A stretch of 64,000 bases of DNA from Liolophura sinensis. Lineage: Eukaryota > Mollusca > Polyplacophora > Chitonida > Chitonidae. The DNA is taken from NCBI RefSeq assembly GCF_032854445.1, contig NC_088295.1:77034028-77098027 (forward strand), written 5' to 3'. Position numbers and translations under genes: made by a program. Shown here in pieces: positions 37,501-49,500 of this stretch. Below the pieces are notes generated by a model, which saw only the letters and a list, made by a program, of their open reading frames with translations, made no database searches and was not told the DNA's origin. Each line of letters opens with the position of its first letter. Position 1 is the stretch's first letter.

Positions 37501-40500
37501 TCAATAATGCATTTAAACAGACTATTTTCTTTTAGAAGATGTACATAAGTTACCAATACTCTTAACTATTTCCATGCATGTGAACTGTGCTTAAATCTTT
37601 ACTCACATTGTGGTTCTTTCTGCTGTTCATATCAGTCACTAGTGGAATGGAGGAGGCCAGTACTTCTGCTCCTGCTTTGTTAACTTTTAGAAACATACAA
37701 GCCAGATACATTTTGTGAATAGCACTTTTTCTGTGACACGGTTGTGATTTATGAAGCTTGTCTTTTCTGGCAATGTCTAAAATTACAACGATGGGCATTT
37801 TTTATTATCATTTGCTGGTGCAGTGCAGTGCTAAATCATATGCAGCTATTTTTCACTATTGACTCCCATCCTCAGTGTCAGCGCTTTGAAATGAAGTGCT
37901 TCACTGCAGTGCACTCACTGACATGGGTTCTTTAGCTTATCAGTGGAATACATTACAGGTACATAAGTATTGAAGAGTAATATATAATCTCTGGTGACAA
38001 AGCTGTTTCTGTGATTTAAGATACTGTAATCTGACATTTGGACAGAAATGAGCGATATGCCATGACTGAAATGTTTTATGAGAAAGTGTTTCATTGTTAA
38101 CTTTGTTCATTTAGTGGTTATGGTATTGTATGCACTCACATGCTTGTACTTAAGTTGGAACTTTTGAATTGCTGAAATGCGATGGCTGCATTTACTGCAT
38201 AGACAGTTTTTTGCTGTTAATTATTGAATGTCAGCACATAAGAGATGGACATGTACATCTATACTGTTTATGAGGAAGAAAAAAGAAACACACAAGTAAA
38301 AATGTCATTACTATATCTGAAACTTGCTTATGCGCTCATTTACTAATTAGAATTGTGTATATATATATATATATATATAGGCTCTAAAATAAACTCAGAT
38401 AGCATCTCAGAACATCTAGGCTGCCCCCGGACCGCAGCAAATGATGGATCATCAAACATCTGCCTACTTTTGGGCAGCAGCCTGCTACTTCAAAACTTCA
38501 AAACACCCTGTAGACATACATACATGCAGTTACATACATACATTCATTTATGCATATACATGTATTCATGCATACATTCACATATATAGTTACATACATA
38601 CAGGCAGGGATTCCTTCCATTATAGTTGGGTGACTTCTGGTGACTGCTATATAAGGAATTTTATTCTGCAGACTGCTGTCATTGGCTGAAATGTTGTGAG
38701 GTGGTAAAATAACTGTGATTACGTCTTAAATCTTTAATCCACAGATACTGTAAATTACGGAACTACAACTCACTGTATATCTGTGGAACAGATGAGTACG
38801 GAACAGCCACAGAGACAAAGGCCATGGAAGAGGGGATAACTCCGCAAGAAATCTGTGACAAATATAATAAGCTTCATAAGGAGATTTACGAGTGGTTCAA
38901 CATTGGCTTTGATTATTTTGGCAGAACATCAACAAATCAGCAAACAGAGTGAGTAGGCACAAGTCAGATCCTCTTGTGGTATTGAAACAGGCATTTTCAA
39001 GTGGCCTGGCCATTTTTAGAGTATATACCAGTAGCTCTAGCCATCTGTGACAAAACTTATCAGTAAATTATCAGTCAGAGTAATACAGGAAGTGTAAAGC
39101 ACAATGATATCCAGAGAAAGCTTTTTAAACTGTACCCTGTCCCTGGGTTTCCCCCTGGGTCTGCTCGGTTTCCTCCCACCATAATGCAGGCTGAAGTCAT
39201 ATAAGTGAAATGTATTTGAGTATGGCGTAAATTACCAATCAAATAAATAAATAAGTGAATAAATAAAATGTACTCAGCTATAGAAGAAATACAAAAGAAA
39301 ATTTTTCACTTGTATGGCCATCAGTGATAGTGACACCAACCTAATAATCCTTACTAACAGTAGGTTCTTTGGATATTTGATGAGAGTTTGTTATCTAGAT
39401 TTCTCTTTTAAGCAAGCCATCTGTAGTAAGAACATTATTGCATTATAGCATTATAGCATGAAATTTGGTGATGCACTCCATTGGTTAATTGCTCTTGCTG
39501 TCATGACTGCAGATGTAAATCAGGAGGTACAGTATGACTTGTAGCTGCTGGAGCTCAGTGGTTTACTACAGGGACTCCTATTTCCTCAACCCATAATCCT
39601 GACTGGTGTCATACAACAATATCTAATGGAGCTCAGTGGTTTACTACAGGGACTCCTATTTCCTCAACCCATAATCCTGACTGGTGTCATACAACAATAT
39701 CTAATGGAGCTCAGTGGTTTACTACAGGGACTCCTATTTCCTCAACCCATAATCCTGACTGGTGTCATACAACAATATCTAATGGAGCTCAGTGGTTTAC
39801 TACAGGGACTCCTATTTCCTCAACCCATAAACCTGACTGGTGTCATACAACAATATCTAATGGAGCTCAGTGGTTTACTACAGGGACTCCTATTTCCTCA
39901 ACCCATAATCCTGACTGGTGTCATACAACAATATCTAATGGAGCTCAGTGGTTTACTACAGGGACTCCTATTCCCTCAACCCATAATCCTGACTGGTGTC
40001 ATACAACAATATCTAATGGAGCTCAGTGGTTTACTACAGGGACTCCTATTCCCTCAACCCATAAACCTGACTGGTGTCATACAACAATATCTAATGGAGC
40101 TCAGTGGTTTACTACAGGGACTCCTATTTCCTCAACCCATAATCCTGACTGGTGTCATACAACAATATCTAATGGAGCTCAGTGGTTTACTACAGGGACT
40201 CCTATTCCCTCAACCCATAATCCTGACTGGTGTCATACAACAATATCTAATGGACTCAATGTGGTTTATTTTTGTTTTTGTTTATTTCAGGATTGCTCAG
40301 GATATATTCTGGAAGTTGTACAATAGACAACTGATTATAAAGGACAGCATTGAGCAGCTCTTCTGTAATATATGTGAAAGGTAAGAGTTATTAAAACAAA
40401 CTGAAACTGGCTCACATGGTAACTCCCACTAGTAAGTGGTAAGTAATTAAAAATACCTAGAAATATTTTAAGAATATTCAGTAATCACTGTTCTCTGAAA

Positions 40501-43500
40501 TTGTCTCACCATTACATTGTTTTAGACTCACACATGAACTTTTTGGATCAGATAGTTTTAACAGCTTTATTTTTTGCTTAAGTTTATGTTCACTGTTTTG
40601 CAGAGGGAATCTGTCATTAGTATAGTCATTAAAAATGTGTTTGTGTGGTGAAACTTAAACAATCGTGCAAAAAAGAGCCCTGTTCTAAAGTTTTCATTGT
40701 TTTAATATTCTCTAATTCTTCAACTTTTTCAACTGCCTCTGCAACCAATATTTTGAAACATTCTGAGATAACTGTGGGGTGAAGAGCAGTAATTTGCACA
40801 GTTAAATGATTTTTTTTTTTTTTTTTTTGATTGGTGTTTTACGCCGTACTCAAGAATATTTCACTTATACGATGGCGGTCAGCATTATGGTGGGTGGAAA
40901 CCCCCGGGGGAAACCCACGACCATCCGCAGGTTGCTGCAGACCTTCTCACGTACGGCCAGAGAGGAAGCCAGCATGAGCTGGACTTGAACTCATTGCATT
41001 GATGAGAGACTCCTGGGTCATTACGCTGCGCTAGCGCTTTAACCGACTGAGCCACGGAGGCCCCCACAGTTAAATGAAGCTTGCATTATTAATGGCCTGA
41101 ACAAATCGTTAATTAGTGCAATTATCTTGATAATTACATGTATATGTATAACTCCTACCGAAAAAAGTTCTTTAGTGGTTGAAAAGGTTCAAGATTTACA
41201 ATGATTTGTTTTGTTTCATTGTTAATATCTTCACATTCCCCATCTTTTTCATAGGCCAGAGAAAAAAATAAGAAAACAATTACCAACTAACAATCCCTAT
41301 TATTTCTTAAATAGGGTCAGGTTACATGCTGCAACAAGTTTTATAACAATATAGGGTCAGGTTACATGCTGCAACAAGTTTTATAACAATATAGGGTCAG
41401 GTTACATGCTGCAACAAGTTTTATAACAATATAGGGTCAGGTTACATGCTGCAACAAGTTTTATAACAATATAGGGTCAGGTTACATGTGAGTTTTGTAA
41501 CAATATAGGGTCAGGTTACATGCTGCAACAAGTTTTATAACGATATAGGGTCAGGTTACATGCTGCAACAAGTTTTATAACAATATAGGGTCAGGTTACT
41601 TGCTGCAACAAGTTTTATAACAATATAGGGTCAGGTTACATGCTGCAACGAGTTTTATAACAATATAGGGTCAGGTTACATGCTGCAAAAAATTTTATAA
41701 CAATATAGAGTCAGGTTACTTGCTGCAGCGAGTTTTTTAACAATATAGAGTCAGGTTACTTGCTGCAGCGAGTTTTGTAACAATATAGGGTCAGGTTACA
41801 TGCTGCAACAAGTTTTATAACAATATAGGGTCAGGTTACATGCTGCAACAAGTTTTATAACAATATAGAGTCAGGTTACTTGCTGCAGCGAGTTTTATAA
41901 CAATATAGAGTCAGGTTACTTGCTGCAGTGAGTTTTATAACAATATAGAGTCAGGTTACATGCTGCAGTGAGTTTTATAACAATATAGGGTCAGGTTACT
42001 TGCTGCAGCGAGTTTTATAACAATATAGGGTCAGATTACATACTGCAGTGAGTTTTATAACAATATAGGGTCAGGTTACTTGCTGCAGCGAGTTTTATAA
42101 CAATATAGGGTCAGGTTACATGCTGCAATGAGTTTTATAACAATATAGGGTCAGGTTACATGCTGCAGTGAGTTTTATAACAATATAGGGTGAGGTTACA
42201 TGCTGCAATGAGTTTTATAACAATATAGTTATGAAGATGTCTGGTGACTAGTGGTATAAATCATTATTGAAAAGTACACGTCGGTGACTTCTTCCAGGTT
42301 TTTGGCTGACCGTTTTGTGGAAGGAACTTGCCCTTTATGTGGTTATGAAGATGCCAGGGGTGACCAGTGTGATAAATGTGGTAAACTGATCAATGCTGTG
42401 GAACTTAAGACACCCAGATGTAAGATGTGCAGCGCAAGTCCTTCAGTAAAATCTACACAGCATCTCTTCCTGGATTTGCCTAAGGTAAAATGCACCCTAC
42501 TTCAAATCATAGTGTTGACCTCACCTCTAGAAAATTCAATGCAGAAACAAAAAGTAGTTAATTCATTTCAAGTCTCAGATTGCTGCATGTATTTTTATAT
42601 GTTTTACAATTTCAACATACACACACAAGATACCTGTACATGTAAATACCTGTGACTTCCATAGCATAACACAACGCAAAAAATCAGGGCTTCTTTAGTT
42701 AGCTCTGCTGATGTTGTTAAACATCTCAGTTGTGTGTACATGTGGGCAATAGTGAATTTTTAGGTACTTTACAGCTTTAATAGCTTCTACCTTAAGGTAA
42801 ACTAAGATGTCAGCTTGGCCAAGTCTGTGCAGCTTACATCAACATGTAAGTCTTTCATACTATCCATCACTCTATGGTTCATACTTTCATGGGAACATTT
42901 TGAAGGGTTTTGGGACATAGAGTATAGCAAACCTAGCTTTATCTTAAATGTCAATTTCCATAAAATCCACACATCAACTTGGACATTAACACGCTGAAAA
43001 GTAGCTTTTTTAGTCTCTGAAGTGGCTGTAATATGACATTTCTAAATACGCATGGAACACACAGTTATTAAGCCATTGTTTTATCTGTAGGTGATGGAAG
43101 AAAATTATTTACATTTTAAAATTTCTCCTCAGCATGGTGAGTCACTGTGTCTACTGTTTAGGTATTATTTGGAAGTTCTACACATCATTAATGCTGGAGT
43201 TTGGCACATGGTACTTTACAGATTGAGCCAGAATTGAGCAGACATCTTAATCGTGTATTCACATCTGGTACTTGGACTTCTAATTCCAAGACAATAACGA
43301 ACTCTTGGATACGAGATGGTCTAAAGCCGCGGTGTATCAGTCGTGACCTCAAGTGGGGCACACCTGTGCCGCTGGAGGGATACACTGACAAGGTAATATA
43401 ATATGGAGTTATGTGTATGTCCATTGCAAATGGTCGCCTGATTGGGAGAGGGTTTATCTAGTGAGTGAAAATGTCACAGATATTTTTTTAGTCTTCAAAG

Positions 43501-46500
43501 ATAAATCTTCTCAACCTAATACTGTAATAGTTTCTCTTCATACAATAAATAAATGACTTGCGTTTATGATGTTGTATTGTGTCCGTTGGCAGTGAGAGCC
43601 TTATCAGCCTGGTGTTGCATTAACTAAATGTGCATTTATAAGATGAAATATGCCTTGTAGAGCTTTTTTTTCACAGGCATATCTGATTTACTGTGCCTCT
43701 AAGTTTCTTGTGAGACACCAGTGTAGCTGAGACACTCCAAGTCTTGTCAGATGTCAAACAAGCACAGTGCTTTGCGACACTCCATTAACATTGAGTCACA
43801 ACTGAGACTTTAAAAGAGGAAGTTGTGACTTCCTCGCTTGGCATTAATGAGATAGTAGGAAGGGATAGTGCAACCAATGGTATAATGGTAAGAGCTCGGG
43901 CGGGGCACCTTACTTGCCTTGGGTAAGGCGTCTCAGTGAAGCAGCACTAAATAAAATAGAGATGGAAATTCGTCCTGCAGCAAGGAGGCACATTTCATGC
44001 ACTCTAAGGATTCCTTCGTCGTCATATGACTGAAAAATTGTTAAGTACGACGTTAAACTCCAAGCACTCATTTACCATTACCATTGTTTGATAAGATGCA
44101 TTTGCAGTTCACACTACTGTACACACTTTACAATCCATAGTATTCACAGCTCAGTGGTCATCACACTTTCTACACAAATGAAAACTTGATGATATAATTA
44201 TGCATGTGGTTTCTCACACAGAGCCTACACTAAAGCCATGTTACATTTAGTCATCCCAAGCTTGTTTGCCAAGGAAGTGATCATTTATGTTAATTTATCT
44301 GTTTGTATTTTAGGTATTCTATGTGTGGTTTGATGCTCCTATTGGGTATATTTCCATCACAGCAAATTACACTGACCAGTGGAAAAAATGGTGGAAAAAT
44401 CCAAACAAGGTAAGGAATTTCCACATTGAATTTGTCACAAAACATACATGTTCTGGCTGCATTTAGCCTCATCATATTGGATTTGCAACCATTAGAGACA
44501 ATAAACTGAAGTCACCAACATCAAGGTGCATTTCTAGAACAATTATATTCAATCACATAAAACAACAACTGCAAAGACAAGTACATGTGGCTCACACCAA
44601 CACAGACAATGGAACGTGCACATGATGTGCACGTTTCCCATCAGCCTATGCCATCAGGAGTTCATGTACGGTTACACAGTTACTTCCCCTAATTTGTCTG
44701 ATCATTAACATTCAGCAAATTCAAGTCATAAAAGGGGTGTGTCAAGACCCAGTGGTTTGTAAGGTGCTAACCTAAAATAGCCAGGTCACCAGATACATGG
44801 ATTAAACCCAGTTCTGAGTCAGGGGATTTTTTATAGATTCCCCTGCATTCAATTGTTCTCAAGACCTTGGTTACAAGATGAATTTGACGGTGCTCTCTTT
44901 TGTGATCTTCACTGGAGATCCCTTTCTGTGCACCAGTATGAAGTAAACACGACACCGGGGTTTCCATCACCCATAAAACTGCCAAGGTGTAAAATGAAAA
45001 ATTCTTCACTATACCTTTAAACAACCAAAAAAGACAACAGAATAAATCTTCATGAACAATCTGTTCCTGAAGTATATTCTGGAAGCAGCTGTTCTAATAG
45101 ATATATCATTTAATGGTAGAAATGTATGTCAGGTAAATTTTTGTCATTCTGTTTACAGTGTTTCCGGGGCCGCCGTGGCTCAGTTGGTTAGCACGCTAGC
45201 GCAGCGTAATGACCCAGGAGCCTCTCACCAATGCGGTCGATGTGAGTTCAAGTCCAGCTCATGCTGGCTTCCTCTCCGGCCGTACGTGGGAAGGTCTGCA
45301 GCAACCTGCGGATGGTCGTGGATTTCCCCTGGGCTCTGGCTGGTTTCCGCCCACCATAATGCTGGCCGCCATCGTATAAGTGAAATATTCTTGAGTACGA
45401 CATAAAACACCAATCAAATAAATAAATAAAATGCAATGTTTTCACAATTCGCGTAAGTTGCTGTGTAAAACTTAATCCACTTAGACATCAGATGTGCTTC
45501 TTTCCCCGTCAGAAAGTTTTATCAGGTGTGGTGATGTGCATGTGGGTTTATATACACATCAATAAACTTGACAAAATAACATTGACTGTCTTGTAGAAAG
45601 CGAGTCACGAAAATAAATTATAAATGACGTGTTTGTATGTTTTTCAGGTAGAGATGTATAACTTCCTCGGGAAGGACAATGTGCCATTCCACAGTGTGAT
45701 TTTCCCTTGTACCCTGCTAGGAGCGGACGATAACTACACAGTTGTCAGTCACATGGTTGCTACAGGTACTTAAACCCTGATTTGTTTTTAGATTGAGGTA
45801 ATCTCTCACAAATTCCTTCATGGACTAAGCAGTCAAAATTTTCCATTTTTCAGAACAACAGATCAAGCACATTCTTTGTAATTTCTGTACTCCTGTCTGA
45901 TTGAACAGCTTAATTAACTTGTTCTCTGTAATACCCCAATCTGGAAATACTATGTGTTCAAAAGTGAATTGCCAGTGTTATGTGTAAGCTGCGACAACTA
46001 AACCATAAGCCAATAGTCCCCTATTGATTTATCTCCCTTGAGGTTATTCTCCCATATAGGCATGTTTGTCATGTTTTATAGAGTATACTTCAGGTGAGAT
46101 TTCTGAAAATGGAAAATTGTGACATTTTGAAGGTTAAAATGCCATGTAAGTTGATGACCAGACTTCATTATAGAGATGTGCCTGTTCTTACAAATCTGGT
46201 AAATGAGCAGAGAGAACCTGTTCAGTCAGTGCACAGTTTAACTTGACCTCAGTTGGAGAATGAAGAGTGTGAATAATACCACAAACAGCTTTGGCATACT
46301 GTTGAATGAGAGCCAAAATTAAGACATCAACTTCATCCAAGAACTTGTGCCATTATTGTGGCTCATTTCTACATTTTGTTTTCCAGAAAACACTTGTTGC
46401 TGTTACAACATAACTACGAACAGTATGCTTCACTTAGATACTCTTCTTTCTTATATGCCCAAGGGAGATAATTCAGTGGAGACCTATTTAAGCACATGTA

Positions 46501-49500
46501 GATTTAGGTAGTTCAGCTAGGGTTTGAGAAACTTTCAACTAGTTTCAGGAAAAGCTGTAATTTGGCATCAAATCATCCTAGATATATTAACAAATGGCTG
46601 GATTTGGAGTTGTAAAATAAACAATGAAGAATGCATGACCACCTTTCCAGGGTTCTGCTTTCAGTCCTTAATCTCTAACTACTTCCCTCACTAACAGAAT
46701 CATGCCCGTCATTTGGCATTATGGAAAGATACATGTTTTTATGAATGTATGTTCAACTGTTCAGAGTATTTGAATTACGAGGATGGGAAATTCTCCAAGA
46801 GCAGAGGTGTGGGTGTGTTTGGGAATCATGCCAAAGAGACGGGAATACCTGCTGATGTCTTCAGGTTTTACCTGTTGTATGTACGCCCAGAGTCACAGGT
46901 AAGAGAACAGCCCGAAATCTTCATGTTTTACCTGTTGTGTGTACGTCCACAGTCATAGGTAAGAGAACAACTGACATCTTCAGGATTTACCTGTTGTGTG
47001 TACGTCCACAGTCACAGGTAAGAGAACATGCTGACATCTTCATATTTTACCTCTTGTGTGTACGTCCACTGTTATAGGTAAGAGAACATACTGACATCTT
47101 CAGGTTTTACCTGTTGTATGTACGTCCACAGTCACAGGTAAGAGAACATACTGACATCTTCAGGATTTACCAGTTGTGTGTACGTCCACAGTCACAGGTA
47201 AGAGAACATGCTGACATCTTCAGGTTTTACCTGTTGTGTGTACGTCCAGAGTCACAGGTAAGAGAACAGCCCGACATCTTCATGTTTTACCTGTTGTATG
47301 TACATCCAGACTCACAGGTAAGAGAACATGCTGACATCTTCATGTTTTACCTGTTGTATGTATGTCCAGAGTCAAATGTAAGAGAACATGCTGACATCTT
47401 CAGTTTCTACCTGTTGTGTGTACGTCCACGGTCACTGGTAAGAGAACATACTGACATCTTTAGGTTTCACCTATTGTATGTATGTCCACAGTCATAGGTA
47501 AGAGAACATACTGACATCTTCATGTTTTACCTGCTGTATGTACAGTCATGGAAAAAATTATTAGACCACTCATATTTTCTTTGGTTTCTTGTTCATTTTA
47601 ATGCCTGGCAACCCTAAAGGTGTATTAACCGAACATTACAATGAATACGACAAAAATCCAGCTGATTCCATAATACTTTGTCGCATTTGATATGCTTTAA
47701 GGTCAGTTGTATTCCTAGGGTGTATGTGAGGCAATTTCATGCTTTCCATTTACATGCAGACTTACATAAAGCGTGGTTTCCTGTTTACATGTAGGCTTAC
47801 ATAAATAGGGGTCTCTTGTTTATATATTAAGACGCAGCACAACTCGGTAGTTGTCAGCTCTCATAATGCCTAAAACGAAAGAATTATGTGGAGCCAGAAA
47901 GGCAGCCATCTTGGCACAGCTGGATACTGGATTGAGCGAGCGACAAGTGGCCAAAAAACTGAAGATCTCTAAGACAACAGTTCATTACACCAAGAAAAAG
48001 CAAGCCGAACATGGTACTACAAAACTGCTAGCTGGTCGAGGCAGGAAACGTCTTTCTACCCCTTGAGATGACCGAGCACTCATCCGGTCCTATATCAAGA
48101 ATCGTCGTCAGACCTCCAGAGACCTTAGAAATGAGGGGCATTGTCAACAAATGTGACTTGTTCAGCAAGAACAGTTCGAAACCGACTTCTTGAAGCTGGT
48201 CTAAAGTCGCTCAGGGCACGGAAGAAGCCCTTCATCAACGAGAGGCAGCGGAAGGCTCGCTTGCGTTTTGCGAGGGATCACAAGAATTGGACTGTTGATG
48301 ATTGGGCTAAAGTTCTCTTCAGTGATGAATCCAATTTTGAGTTGATGCCTACTCCAGCCAACTCACTGGTTAGGAGGAAGCCTGGGGAAGCCTACAAACC
48401 AGACTGCCTTGCTCCTACTGTAAAGCATGGGGGTGGATCAGTGATGATCTGGGGTTGTTTCAGTATGGGTGGAACAGGACAGATGCAGTTGTGTGAAGGG
48501 AGAATGAACCAAGTCACATACAGAGCTACTCTTGAAAACAGTCTTCTTCCATCAGCTACTAAACTCTTTCCTGGCTCGAATGACTGGATTTTCCAACAAG
48601 ACAATGCCCCTTGCCACACGGCAAGGTCAGTTAAAACCTGGATAGAGAACCGGAACATTCGAACCATGAATTGGCCTGCTCAGTCACCTGATCTGAATCC
48701 AATTGAAAACCTGTGGAATATTATCAAGTTCAAAATGGAGAACCACAAGCCCAAAAACAAAGCAAATTTGTTCGAATTTTTGCAACAGGAATGGGCTGCT
48801 GTGACCGCAGGGCAATGTAACAAACTGGTGGAGAGCATGCCAGGGCGCATGGCTGCAGTCATCAAAAACAATGGGCATGCAATCAAGTACTAACTCCCGT
48901 GTGAGACTGAGAGTCATGTGACTGCGTGACTAGGAGACAGGAGAAAAAATGAAATGCCAAAATGTTTTTGAGAATACAGTTGCCACATCTACAGATGTAT
49001 GAACTTAAGTGATTTTGGTCATTGTCAAGAAAGTCATAGAGAACTGATAGATATCACCTCTTAAATAAAACCCTTATGAACTATTTCTGTTTTCATCACT
49101 TTCTTTGCCCAAACAAATGTTCCTTCAGTTGTGCAAGGTTTTAAAATGAACAAGAAATGGGAGAAAGCAAGGGTGGTCTAATAATTTTTTCCATGACTGT
49201 ATGTCCACAGTCACAGGTAAGAGAAAATATTGACATCTTCAGGATTTACCTGTTGTATGTACATCCACAGTCACAGGTAAGAGAACACTCTGACATCTTC
49301 AGCTTCTACCTGTTGTGTGTATGTCCACAGCCACAGGTAAGAGAACATACTGACATCTTTAGGTTTTACCTGTTGTATGTACATCCACAGTCACAGGTAA
49401 GAGAACATGCTGACGTCTTTAGGTTTTACCTGTTGTATGTACATCCACAGTCACAGGTAAGAGAACATGCTGACATCTTCAGCTTCTACCTGTTGTGTGT

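Noticed and set aside
45166-45260. tRNA gene with A and B boxes
   Set aside because: It is the head of a SINE: the acceptor stem does not pair, and the same segment occurs at 40980-41064 attached to the same body. The heads at 14600-14670, 25840-25890 and 34922-34990 were rejected for the same reason.
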